Below the pieces are notes generated by a model, which was given only the letters and a program-made list of their open reading frames with translations, did no database searches and was not told where the DNA came from. The position numbers and the translations under genes were made by a program. DNA of 64,000 bases, taken from Eleusine coracana subsp. coracana. Lineage: Eukaryota > Streptophyta > Magnoliopsida > Poales > Poaceae. Every line of letters starts with the position of its first letter. The stretch's first letter is position 1. Shown piece by piece: positions 10,979 to 22,055 of this stretch. Where the stretch lies: the NCBI GenBank assembly GCA_032690845.1, contig CM064425.1:35862240-35926239 (forward strand), written 5' to 3'.

Positions 10979-12603
10979 TGTTGGCACTTCCCAAGTGTCC
11001 CTTTTATATGTGAATATTACCCCAATTAGAGCATAATTGATACTAATTTAGGCCATTTACCTGTGATATTGCCTATATATTTGTATATGCGTTGTTTTCA
11101 AGCTTTATTGCACAAACAGGTAAAATTGGTGATTAATACAATGATGGAGAGGACGGGAGTCCAGAACCGACGAAAAGCACTGAAGAAGCCCAGTGCACCG
11201 ATCGGCGCAGCCCATGAGCCGATCGGGCAAGGGTGTTTTAACCCATAGAAGTGACCGAGGCCCATTCCACATGTTTATAGAAGTTTATCTGTGCAAGACA
11301 CTTGAAGATATTTGTCTAAGAAGAATTATGGAACTTCAAGAAGATTTATGGAACTCCAAGATCTTAACGTGCAGTACAAGACTTTATCTCGAAGGAAAAG
11401 GCCCACATGGCAGCTGTGGAAGACAGAGGAACTGACTCGGGGAAGAAATCAGAAGAGACACGGCTTGCGCCGATCGGCACAATCCTACGCCGATCGGCGC
11501 AACCGCCTTATTTGGCAGAAACTGAGTCCTTTACGAGTAGAACCCCTATAAATACTTGTAAACCCTCACCGTAGAAAGAGAGGCGACAGAGGGACACCAG
11601 ATCCGTGAGTGAGAGCCACCGAGGCTTGCCCCGTTAGAATAGATCTCTAGTTGAATTTCAAGAACCATTGGAGTCAAGAGTTGATCCGTCAAGATAGGCC
11701 ATCTCGACGGGGATGAATCTTACTCTATGTAGCTCAAGGATGATTGAATATGTTGATGATGGTTTTGGTGATTTGTCTATCTTGATTCTATAATCATGCA
11801 TGTGCTTATTCTAATTGCTTAGTTCTAGGCTAAGTAAGTAGATATTATCTTAATCATGGTGATTAGGGTAGTATTCAGACATTGTATTGATTATGGTTGC
11901 TTGAAGATGCCAGTAGTGTGGTTTAGCGGTGACAGCACTAAGCCTACGCTGCACTATTGGATAGTTGAGTAGGGTAAGATACTCGCGCGATTAAGGGTTT
12001 CCTCCCGGCAGCGATAAATCGGGAGCCGCTCGGAAAGCAGGGTGGTCTTACTCATTATAGGTTTTCATTGATCCATGTAATTACCCATTATGATGCTATT
12101 CAATTAGACTATCTGGTTACGATCTCACTAGTAGATATCTGGCTACTCACTTACCGGCATAGGTTTACAAGATCTGGAACACTTTGGCTTAGACTCACTG
12201 GTGTGCCAATCGGCTCAACTCCTGCGCCGATCGGCGCCACCACAGATCCACCAGTGTGCCAATCGGCTCAATTCCTGCACCCATCGGCGCAACCCCAGAT
12301 TCACTAGATCTCACACACTTTGACTTAGTTTCACTAGAGTGCCGATCGGCTCGACTCCCACGCCGATCAGCGCAACGACAGATTTACTGTCTGGCACACC
12401 TTTGCGCTGGCCAGTCTCCCCCTCATGCAACCTGACCTTGACAATAGCCTTGACTAGATCTTTTACTGTTAACTTTGTTTAATAAAGCCCTAAGGTCCTA
12501 GTGGATTCGATAAACCTTGGAATACTCAATTCAAGGGAAAAAGTGCTACAATCGTACACCATCCTCTTGCGGTATATAAGTGGGTGCGTAGATACGACCA
12601 ACA
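10979..12603 (+). repeat. Solo LTR, Athila-type, with GATGC target-site duplication
   Basis: The 1,625-bp sequence starts TGTTGG and ends CCAACA, and is flanked by GATGC at 10974-10978 and 12604-12608. No internal coding region is present, so this is a solo LTR left by LTR-LTR recombination. The last part (AAAAAGTGCTACAATCGTAC) and the GCAGCGATAAATCGGGAG block resemble Athila LTR architecture. An inverted, truncated copy lies at 60081-61012. A putative TATA box (TATAAATA) is at 11547-11554. Confidence 0.9.
11197..12376 (+). repeat. Dispersed GCCGATCGGC palindromic motifs in the solo LTR
   Basis: Paired motifs of the form GTGCCGATCGGCTC ... CGCCGATCGGCGCAA, about 45 bp per pair, occur near 11199, 11468, 12207, 12258 and 12341. 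The core GCCGATCGGC is a perfect palindrome. The copies differ by single substitutions. Confidence 0.8.
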
Positions 12604-13266
12604 GATGCCAGCCACAAGAACGTCGAGTTCAAGGAAGTACAGATTGACCCCAAAGGCGACGAGGAGAAGACCATGAGGGTGGATACGTCCCTCACCCCCA
12701 AATAGGAAGGCGAGCTTGTCGACTTTCTCTGCGCGAACGCCGATGTCTTTGTATGGAAACCCTCAGATATGTCGGGCATCCCAAGGTAGGTCATCGAGCA
12801 CTCCTTAAACATCAGACCGGGATCCAAACCGGTGAAGCAACGCCTACGCTGCTTCGACGAGGAGAAGCGCAAGGCAATCGGGGAGGAGATCATGAAGCTT
12901 CAGGCTACCGGATTCATAAGGGAGGTGTTTCATCCCGAGTGGTTAGCTAATCCTGTTCTTGTACAAAAAAAGAATGGGAAATGGACAATGTGTGTTGACT
13001 ATACAAAGCATGAATAAGGCCTGTCCAGAGGATCCTTTTCCTTTACCATGCATAGACCAAATAGTTGGCTCGACCGCGGGGTGTGAAACCCTCTGCTTTC
13101 AAGATGCGTACTTTGGGTACCATTAGATCGCGATGAAAGACTCCGACCAGCTTGCGACCTCTTTCATCACGCCGTTTAGCTCGTACTGCTACGTAATGAT
13201 GCCCTTCAGCCTTAAGAACGCTGACACGAGTTTCTAGCATTGCATGCAGAGATTCTTTGACCACTT
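12604..13266 (+). pseudogene. pol: N-terminal part of RT, Tat/RIRE2-like element
   Basis: Continuation of the element interrupted by the solo LTR. Reads ELVDFLCANADVFVWKPSDM (about 12711-12770), then SLNIRPGSKPVKQRLRCFDE (about 12804-12863), MKLQATGFIREVFHPEWLAN (about 12892-12951) and VLVQKKNGKWTMCVDYT, the start of gypsy RT. A small indel after CVDYT shifts the frame; stops lie at about 12703 and 12787. The region ends with QRFFDH-type sequence and is cut at the CACTT duplication, with the YVDD half resuming at 39805. Confidence 0.8.
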
Positions 13267-13280
13267 TGAAAGTGCCTAGA
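13267..13280 (-). repeat. Stub of the Sirevirus 1 3' LTR (outer end)
   Basis: TGAAAGTGCCTAGA is identical to the outer 14 bp of the other LTR at 33891-33904. Element 2 begins immediately after. The next about 350 bp of this LTR are missing; it resumes at 20395. Confidence 0.8.
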
Positions 13281-14204
13281 TGATGAGGACATCACTCCTA
13301 TGGATACACACAACACTTCTCCAAATCTGGACTTGCAAGGTCCAATGACTAGAGCTCGTGCACGACAACTAAATTTAGAGGTGAGCTCGTTCCTACGTTC
13401 TTCGCTATATGTTACTTTTGAGAATGGTTTGCTACCTAATGATTATTTTATGATTAGAAACCATGGAGAGGACCAGGAGATGATGGAAGAAGGAGTTGGA
13501 AACGTGGAGGACCATCAAGGGCTTGAAAGCCAAAGTGGAGGCCCAATCAAAACCGACTTCGAGTCTGTTTCGGGGCCCAGGACCAGTCTGTACTAAAACA
13601 GTCGCCCAGGACGCATACGGACTCGGATTTGGACGTTCTACATATGCACGGAAAGATAAGGAGAAGGCCTTTCCAATGCCGCCGGCCTCATATCAAAATT
13701 CATCCGGAGTCATCGGGAATAGTCAAAACAAGAGAGAGTCCAGAATCTGTGTCGGTGCTGCGTCGCCTATTTTTGGCCTTTGGGCTTTGTATCTAGTTGA
13801 GCCCAATTAGGGGCGCGTCCAGAGGGTCTTGCACGACCCTAGGGTCTTTATATACAGCCGCCACCACACCATTAGGGTTCGGGTTTTGCTTAGATCAATT
13901 CTGTTCCTAAACAGTTTCGCCGTTCATCGGTTTGTGAGACACCAACTTCGAGAGTTTAATCATACATCTGCAATTGTGTTGCATTCTTCGTTATTCTTGC
14001 TTGTGTTCTTGATTCGCAGGTAGGGATTAGCCTTCTCGGCGAGGTCAATCGTCTTTTGGACGGTTGATAACCAGAGGAGACGTCGTGCTGCGATTGCGGG
14101 GTTTAGAACGTGCTGTTCTGAAGCCGGATCGATTTGTGTGTCGCCTCCGACCAAATCAACTTACCAAGAACCTTTCGGAAGATCGGGAACCCTTGTCCAC
14201 ATCA
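13281..14204 (+). repeat. 5' LTR of element 2
   Basis: 924 bp, TGATGAGGACATCACTCC ... CTTGTCCACATCA. Closely related to the 902-bp LTRs of the 34897-39240 element. A TATATA motif at 13849-13854 is the likely core promoter. The start of the LTR carries coding sequence of the pol C-terminus (GPMTRARARQLNLEV). Confidence 0.9.
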
Positions 14205-14206
14205 AG

Positions 14207-14219
14207 TGGTAATCAGAGC
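14207..14219 (+). promoter_or_regulatory. Primer-binding site of element 2 (initiator tRNA-Met type)
   Basis: TGGTAATCAGAGC two bases after the LTR; it matches the TGGTATCAGAGC primer site apart from one extra A. Confidence 0.75.
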
Positions 14220-15361
14220 TTCAGGTGCACCGTCAGGTTCACACTACCCTTTAGTTTTGTTTTCGTGTTCTTCCTATCGTCCACTGAAAATACCAAAAAA
14301 AATTTCCCCCGCCCATAACCACGTGTTTAGCCTTTGCATATTTCAATTTCAGAGTCCGTAGTGTTGAGTTTGTGCCCTAGTTCTTGTTTAGTCGCTGGTT
14401 TAGTTTGTGTTTTTGTCGTCAGTAGTGTTTCCCTTGCAACCCTAGCGGCCATCCCCTTCACCATCCTCGGTTTTGTCGGCTTTGTGTGCTAGGGTTGATT
14501 GATCAACACGCCCACCCTAATCCCACCCTAAACCTATCCTCACCACCTCGGACCAATTTTCATAAATTCTACTTTCCGCTGCATCCACCTCGCCAAAAAA
14601 AAAACTCCCTACCCGACCCCAAGCCCGACTCGGATTTCACTCAAAACCCCGGGTTCTTCATAACCGATTCCGACACCCCTTCAGTAAAACAGCCATAACT
14701 TTTCGCTCGGTTATCCATTTTGGCTGAAATTTTTACAGGAGATTCTTGAAGTTAAAGAAAAAATTCATTCAAGTTGAAACTCGACGTTTTCTGAAACTTC
14801 AAGATTATCTGTAGGCCACGTCCTAGCTCGGTTTGAGCTGAAATTTTTTGTGGGTTCTCCTTGTTTGCTAGTGAGTTGGAAAAAAATATCAAAAAAATAA
14901 AATCAAAAAAAAAAATTTGGGATTCCTACTAGTGCTCCATCTAGGCCCCTGAAATTTCTGAGTTTGGCTGTTTTACACTAAGCCCCCTGTTATCGACTGT
15001 GTCCCTTTGTCTCCTTGTTTCTTCTTTGCTATCACTACTGTTCTAGGACATAGTTAGACCAGCAAATAGGGACAAGTTACTTGGACACTTATCCAGCTTT
15101 ACTATCTGTTTTTGATTTGTGTGCCACTCATATTTACATATTTGGCCTTCCTAGCTCTACATACTTTTTCTGGACAGCACATAGGTTATTTGGTAACCCT
15201 TGCAATCGTGGAACACTTCTCCCTGGTATCCTTCGCTTTGTTGTTTTCAGAACTTTGTAAGAGCTTTGCAAGAAGCTTACTTTTGCTGTGTTGAGAGGCA
15301 CCACTGCTTAGTAGTTTTGTAGGGATAACCTTCACTTTTTGTTTCTGTTTTGGTGTTTCTG
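14220..15361 (+). other. 5' untranslated leader of element 2
   Basis: About 1.1 kb between primer site and gag with no sustained frame, rich in poly-A and poly-T runs. No splice signal was confirmed. The region has the same position as the leader of the 34897-39240 element. Confidence 0.6.
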
Positions 15362-15595
15362 ATGTCAGGAAGCGACGGGGAGGGTGCTTCACCCTCAAAA
15401 CTGGATGAGTGCGTGAGCCAAAATCAGTTACAGAAGGCTTTGCAGGCGGTTCAGAGTGATTTGACAGAGACGATCACCAGGGCCGTCACCGACGCCGTCA
15501 CCAAGCTTCACCTGGGAGAAAGCATTGAGCGGTTGGATAAGAGAGTCTCTAAGCTAACCGATCAGGTTGTCGAATTGGAGACCGCTCACAAGACT

Positions 15596-15641
<46 letters not shown>

Positions 15642-16840
15642 CCAACACCAACACCAATACCAACAACGACACCAACAACGATGTTGAAGACGATCATGAT
15701 GAAGCAACGGTGTATAAGGCTGATGGCACCGTCGATAGGTCAGCTACAAGGACCGCAAGGTTACGACGCCGTTTGCAACGTAACCCTCAAGGTATGGGTG
15801 GTTTCCACAACCACAACCGTCGCACACAAGGTAACTATGCTCCAGATGATCCGTATGCTAAAATTGAGTTTTCAATTCCTTCGTTTTCGGGTCAATACGA
15901 TGGTAATGCTTACCTTGATTGGGAAATGACGGTAGAACAAAAATTTAATGCCCACCTTGTTCCTGAACAACATAGAGTTAGACAAGCCACTAGTGAGTTT
16001 AAGGACTTTGCTATTGTTTGGTGGAGTGGTCTAGCTGCTAAAACCGATTTGCCTACTACTTGGGAAAACCTTAAGGTAGAAATGCATGATCGTTTTGTTC
16101 CTCCTTCTTTTTATAGAGAAATTCGTAATAAACTGCAGCGTTTAGATCAAGGAGATAAAACTGTTCAGGAGTATTTTAGTGAGCTTCAGAAGGGTTTGAT
16201 TCGTTGTGCTGTGGTTGAAAAGGTAGAGGATCAGATTTACCGCTTTTATTCTGGTTTGAGAAAAGAAATTCAGGACATCCTTGATTACAAAGAATTTTAT
16301 ACCCTCAACCAGTGTTTCCAGTATGCTATGCTTGCAGAGAAAGAATCACAGGGACTTCTCCAGGCTTTTGAGGAGTACAGCAAGTCCAGGAATTTCTACC
16401 CACCACGGCCGACGGGGACTTCGGGGCTGCCCAAGCCATCTTTCCGGCCGCCCCCACCAGCTAGTGTTGTTTCTGCAGCACCAAGATCAGCCCCTGCACC
16501 TTCTACGCGCTCAGGTAAAAATTCTGTGCAGGTACTGGCTAGTACTGCCTCCTCTGTTGCTTCGACGGGACGCACTACAGGGATTCAGTGCCACCGCTGC
16601 CATGGTCTTGGCCATGTGCAGAAAGATTGCCCAAGTCGGCGGGCATATGTGGCGACAGATGATGGCGGTTACATGAGCACCTCCGATGTGGAGGATGAGG
16701 AGGAGGATGTCGCTGCCAGCAGCGGTGACCTCGTCCTTGGAGGCGGAGATACCACGGGCTATATGAATATTATTGTGCAGCGTGTGCTTAGCACACAAGT
16801 CCAGCAGGCCGAGATGATGCAGCGACATAACTTGTTCTAG
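15362..16840 (+). pseudogene. gag: Gag of CRM-like element 2
   Basis: Gag packages the RNA. The chosen start, MSGSDGEGASPS at 15362, fits better than the upstream in-frame ATG because the leader is non-coding. An N-terminal helix-rich region is followed by a poly-Asn stretch coded by an AAC microsatellite. The gag core comes next (YLDWEMTVEQKFNAHLVPEQ to LDQGDKTVQEYFSELQKGLI, about residues 180-285), then a Pro/Ser-rich linker and a zinc knuckle CHRCHGLGHVQKDC (C-x2-C-x4-H-x4-C, about residues 418-431). The frame continues into pol without a shift; a TAG at 16838-16840 replaces a codon that is open in the sister element, so gag-pol was one long ORF. Confidence 0.85.
15593..15660 (+). repeat. 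(AAC)n microsatellite inside gag
   Basis: About 17 tandem AAC units followed by ACC/AAC mixtures encoding poly-Asn then Asn-Thr repeats. Slippage keeps the reading frame because the unit is 3 bp. Confidence 0.95.
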
Positions 16841-19800
16841 ATTTTCTTCGTCATCAAGAACCGTCGGGCACGTGTCATCATTGATGGAGGAAGCTGCAAC
16901 AATTTGGTGAGTTCTGATGTGGTTAAGAAGCTTGATTTGACCACACGGCCACATCCACATCCATACTATATTCAGTGGTTAAATGACTCTGGAAAAGCTA
17001 AGGTAGCACAAACTTGCAGAGTTCCTTTTTCCATTGGTTCCTATGTGGATTCTGTTGATTGTGATGTTGTACCCATGCAAGCTTGTTCACTTTTATTGGG
17101 TAGACCTTGGGAATTTGATAATGATGCTGTACACCATGGTAAAAGTAATAAGTACACTTTTATGCATAAAGGAACTAAAATTACTTTGTTACCAATGACC
17201 CCTGCTGAAATTATACAAGCTGATTTAGAACGAGCTGCTAGTTTGAAAAATAAAAGCCCTGAAATTCAGCAACCTGTTAATTCTGCTTCTACACCAAGTA
17301 ATGTTAATGATTCTTCAAGTTCTAAGGGTGCTGCAATTAAATTACAAGGTCGTTCATGTCTTGCCACAAAATCTGAGCTTGCTGAAATTTCTACTGATGA
17401 TATTTGCTATGCTTTGATATGCAAACAAGCCTTGTTTTTGCTTGGTGAAATTGCTTCTAGTGCTTTGCCTCCTGCTGTCACTAACCTTTTACAGGAGTAT
17501 GAGGATGTTTTCCCACCTGAGATACCCCCGGGATTGCCACCTTTGAGAGGGATTGAGCATCAAATTGATTTGATTCCTGGTGCTACTTTACCAAACCGTG
17601 CTGCTTATAGGACCAACCCTGAGGAGACTAAGGAGATACAACGACAAGTCCAAGACCTTTTGGATCGTGGGTATGTTCGTCAATCACTTAGTCCTTGTGC
17701 TGTTCCTGTACTTTTGGTTCCTAAGAAAGATGGTTCTTGACGTATGTGTGTAGATTGTAGAGCCATTAATAACATTACTATTAGGTATCGTCATCCTATT
17801 CCTAGGCTAGATGACATGCTTGATGAGTTATGTGGTGCTATAATTTTCACTAAAATTGATTTGCGTAGTGGCTACCATCAAATTAGAATGAAACTTGGAG
17901 ATGAATGGAAAACAGCTTTCAAAACCAAATTCGGGTTGTATGAGTGGTTAGTAATGCCTTTTGGGTTAACTAATGCACCCAGTACTTTCATGCGTTTGAT
18001 GAATGAGGTTTTAAGACCTTTTATTGGCAAATTTGTGGTTGTTTACTTTGATGATATCTTGATTTATAGCAAATCCATGGATGATCATATGATTCATTTG
18101 CGTGCTGTTTTTGATGCTTTGCGAGTTGCACGTTTATTTGGTAACCTTGAGAAGTGCACCTTTTGCACGGATCGAGTCTCTTTTCTTGGCTATGTTGTGA
18201 CTCCACAGGGAATTGAGGTGGATGAGGCGAAGATTGAAGCCATAAAGAGCTGGCCTGTACCAAAAACTATGACACAGGTGAGGAGTTTTCTTGGTCTTGC
18301 AGGTTTCTACCGCCGCTTTGTCAAAGATTTCAGCACTATTGCTGCACCATTGCATGAGTTGACAAAGAAGGGCATTGACTTCCATTTTGGTAAGGTACAT
18401 CATGAGTCTTTTGATGCTTTGAAGGACAAACTTACATATGCACCATTGCTGCAATTACCCAATTTTGATAAGACTTTTGAGCTTGAATGTGATGCTAGTG
18501 GTATAGGCATTGGTGGTGTTTTGATGCAAGATGGTAAACCTGTTGCATATTTTAGTGAGAAAATTACTGGGCCTGCTCTGAATTATTCCACGTATGATAA
18601 GGAACTATATGCACTTGTACGTTCTTTAGAGACGTGGCGTCATTATTTGTTGCCCAAAGAATTTGTTATTCATTCTGATCATGAATCACTTAAGTATATT
18701 CGTTCGCAAGGCAATTTGAACCGTAGACATGCTAAATGGGTTGAGTTTATTGAGTCTTTTCCTTATCTTATTAAACATAAGAAAGGGAAGGATAATGTGA
18801 TTGCTGATGCTTTATCTAGGCGATATACTTTGTTGTCTCAACTTGATTGTAGAATTTTTGGACTTGAGGCAATTAAAGAACAATATGTTGCTGATGTTGA
18901 TTTTAAAGATGTATTGCTGCACTATAAAGAAGGTCGTGCTTGGCACAAATTTGTGTTGAATGATGGATTCTTGTTTAGAGCTAACCGCCTATGCATTCCA
19001 GTTGGTTCCGTTCGTCTTTTGTTGTTGCAGGAGGCGCATGGAGGTGGATTGATGGGTCATTTTGGTGCTAAGAAGACAGAGGATATTTTGGCCACACACT
19101 TCTTTTGGCCAAGGATGAGGAAAGATGTTGAGCGTTTTGTTGCTCACTGCACTACATGTCAAAAAGCTAAGTCTCGATTGAATCCACATGGTTTATACAT
19201 GCCACTTCCTGTTCCTTCTATTCCTTGGGCGGATATTTCTATGGACTTTATTTTAGGACTGCCTAGGACTAAGAGGGGGAGCGATAGCATTTTTGTTGTC
19301 GTGGATCGTTTTTCCAAGATGGCACACTTTATATCATGTCATAAAACTGATGATGCTAGTTATATTGCTGATCTTTTTTTCAAAGAAATTGTACGTTTGC
19401 ATGGTATGCCTTCTACTATTGTTTCAGATCGTGATGCAAAATTCTTGAGTCATTTTTGGCGCACGCTTTGGAATAAGTTGGGTACAAAGTTGTTATTTTC
19501 TACAACTTGTCATCCACAAACTGATGGACAAACTGAGGTTGTGAACCTCACTTTGGGTACTATGTTGCGAGCTATTTTGAAGAAAAATTTGAAGCAATGG
19601 GAAGAATGCTTACCTCATGTTGAGTTTGCTTATAATCGGGCAACACATTCTACTACCAAGGTAAGTCCATTCAAGGTAGTGTATGGTTTTGATCCCCGTA
19701 CTCCACTTGATATACTTCCTCTACCTATTAATGAGAGAGTTCATATTGATGCTAAGGAGCGTGCTGAATTTATTTTGCAAATGCATGAGACCACTAGACT

Positions 19801-20394
19801 TAGCATTGAAAAGATGAATGAAAAGTATAAAATTGCTGGTAGTAAGGGATGAAAGGAAGTAAAGCTTGATGTAGGAGATTTAGTGTGGTTACACTTAAGG
19901 AAGGATAGATTTCCAGAATTGAGAAAGTCTAAACTAATGCCTAGAGCTGATGGTCCATTCAAAATAATAGAGAAGATTAATGATAATGCATACAAACTTG
20001 AGTTGCCTCCCGAGTTCGGGGTTAGTCCTACTTTTAACATTTCAGATTTGAAACCATACTTGGGAGAAGAGGATGAGCTTGAGTCGAGGACGACTCCACT
20101 TCAAGAGGGGGAGGATGATGAGGACATCACTCCTATGGATACACACAACACTCCTCCAAATCTGGACTTGCAAGGTCCAATGACTAGAGCTCGTGCACGA
20201 CAACTAAATTTAGAGGTGAGCTCGTTCCTACGTTCTTCGCTATATGTTACTTTTGAGAATGGTTTGCTACCTAATGATTATTTTATGATTAGAAACCATG
20301 GAGAGGACCAGGAGATGATGGGAGAAGGAGTTGGAAACGTGGAGGACCAGCAAGGGCTTGAAAGCCAAAGTGGAGGCCCAATCAAAACCGACTT
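16841..20394 (+). pseudogene. pol: Pol of CRM-like element 2 (PR-RT-RNase H-IN) with two internal stops
   Basis: Same frame as gag. Protease IIDGGSCNN near 16879-16905; RT with LLVPKKDGS and YFDDILIYSK near 18046-18075; RNase H DASGIGIGG near 18490; integrase with intact HFG...CTTC zinc region near 19050-19160, core DISMDF through TDGQTEVVN near 19231-19545, and a GPF-type C-terminal domain (DLVWLHLRKDRFP). In-frame TGA at 17738-17740 (W in the sister copy) and at 19850-19852 (R in the sister copy) break the frame. The frame crosses the polypurine tract (PLQEGEDDEDI) and enters the 3' LTR. It is otherwise full length compared with element 1. Confidence 0.88.
20116..20394 (+). repeat. Truncated 3' LTR of element 2
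   Basis: Matches 13281 onward of the 5' LTR with few differences up to AATCAAAACCGACTT, where it switches to Sirevirus LTR sequence. About 645 bp are missing. Confidence 0.9.
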
Positions 20395-21600
20395 GTTCAC
20401 CGAAGTTCAGCTCCACAAAGAAGCCTACGTCTCCGTTGAGGGATCCATAAAGGACTGGGTCTCTTTCAACCCTAACCTCTCCAAGTGACCACAAAGATCA
20501 AACTTGGTTTTCGACTAGAAACTCCACAAAGGAGGGGTCAATACAAACTTTCCGATGCATCACCACACAAGTTGGGAGCTCTACGGGCACCTCTAACTGT
20601 CTAGGGGATGAATCCCCAAGAGTAACAAACACACTAGTTGTCAGCGGTGAGGATGAACCAAGTGCTCAAGAGGATGGAGGCTTGGAGTCGATGGAGCACT
20701 TCAATCTTCTCTCAATCCCTTCACAAATCAAGAGTGGAATCAAGGGAGGAGAGTTGGGGAGAGCAAAGTGAGCTTGAGAGTGTTTTTGAGTGGAAATGAG
20801 TGACCAACCGGCCAAAGGGCGAAGAGGGGTTCTATTTATAGCCCAATGGGGAAAAGAGTCGTTGGAGACCCAATTTTTGAGATCTGTGTCGGACAAGTCC
20901 GATGGTCATCGGACATGTGCGATGAATTAACGTGGCGCAGAAACTGGAGTCCGACAAGCTTGCCCGATGCCTCGGATAAGATGACCATCGGACAAGTCTG
21001 ATGGCCATCGGACATGTCTGACAGCATAGGAGGGGCAGAGGAACTGGAATCCGATGGACTTTGCTCTGGTCATCGGATAAGTCCGATGGCCATCGGACAA
21101 GTCCAATGAAAATAGGGTGGCAGGGGAACTGTACTCCAATGAAAGTGTCCGATGCGTCGGACTTTGCTCTGGTCATCGGACTTGTCCGATGACCGTCGGA
21201 CATGTCCGACGACCCAGAGTGGCAGAGCTACTGGAGTCCGATGCACATGTCCGATGGGTCGGACAAGTCCGATGATTTTGCCTAGGAAAATTTTATATGG
21301 TCTAGAAATGGGAATTTTGCACTTAGTTCACCTCCTTCACACTTTTGTGTCCCTCTTAATAGTACGACTTTTCCTATACTCAAGATTTAAGATAAAACTC
21401 CATGAACTTCATTCCTGAGAATATTTTGAATTTCATCTTGAAGCACTTTGCCATCTTCTTTTCTCCTATTTTGTTTCTATGCATTTGATCACCAAACTTT
21501 GTACCATAATCTACACATATGCTCATTAAAAGATTAGTCCGTTCTTAATTGTATTGACGCCAATCACCAAAATAAAATTAGGGGCCTAGATGCACCTTCA
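20395..21600 (-). repeat. 3' LTR of Sirevirus 1 (main part)
   Basis: Nearly identical to 34256-34896 joined to 39241-39804. On the minus strand it starts TGAAGGTGCATCTAGGCCCC at 21600. The inner about 350 bp next to 13280 are deleted. Contains the palindromic CGGAC/GTCCG array. Confidence 0.9.
20883..21275 (-). repeat. Palindromic GTCCGATG/CATCGGAC array in the Sirevirus LTR
   Basis: More than ten copies of quasi-palindromes such as CATCGGACAAGTCCGATG, spaced irregularly and each slightly different. The same motif recurs in the other LTR (34735-34880, 39251-39475) and in the internal region (23757-24738). Repeated palindromes are a described trait of Sirevirus non-coding regions. Confidence 0.85.
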
Positions 21601-22000
21601 AGCTCCCCCTTTTTGGTGATTGATGACAATACAACTAAATTTCATAAAAATATGCAATAAAGGTTCAGTTTGTGATTAGGAGCTCCCCCTAAATGTGTGC
21701 ATGAGTGAGAGGATATGAGATAATAACAAGTGCACATATTAAAAAATATGTGAGAGCTCCCCCTAAAACTATGCATACATGTTAATTTGCACCAATAGAT
21801 CACACAAGATAGACGAAATGCAAATAACAAGATAATCAACAAAGTACCAATACAATAAGCAAATAAAGTGCACAAACCAACCACATAGTTAGCAAAAATA
21901 GAGTTTTACAAAACAAATATTGCCATAAATAGTTCAAGTCCAAACTCGCTCACAACTCACAATCTAAGATAAAAAACTAAGATAACTACACTTCTCCCCC
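21601..22000 (-). promoter_or_regulatory. Polypurine tract and repeated PPT-like tracts of Sirevirus 1
   Basis: The tract next to the LTR reads CCAAAAAGGGGGAGCT on the minus strand (21601-21616). Similar AGGGGGAGCT tracts occur at 21681-21690 and 21755-21764, and GGGGGAGAAG at about 21991-22000. Only the first is at the LTR border and would prime plus-strand DNA. Confidence 0.75.
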
Positions 22001-22055
22001 TTTGGCATCAAGACACCCAAAAGAAGAAAAATGCGGGTAGAAGGTGATGAGAGCT

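Larger units (their letters stand above)
13281..20394 (+). mobile_element. CRM-like Ty3/gypsy element 2, truncated in its 3' LTR
   Basis: Complete 5' LTR (13281-14204), primer site, gag and pol in one frame, and the first 279 bp of the 3' LTR. It inserted into the Sirevirus 3' LTR. Its right end and adjoining Sirevirus LTR were later lost by a deletion joining 20394 to 20395, so no target-site duplication can be read. Confidence 0.9.

Noticed and set aside
12546..12893. Minus-strand frame of 115 codons as a gene
   Set aside because: It spans the solo LTR end and the Tat RT region, whose plus strand has clear RT motifs.
20883..21275. Repeated CATCGGAC/GTCCGATG units looking like a CRISPR-type array
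   Set aside because: Spacing and unit sequence are irregular, units are quasi-palindromic and lie inside a retrotransposon LTR duplicated elsewhere in the window; no cas genes and a plant context.
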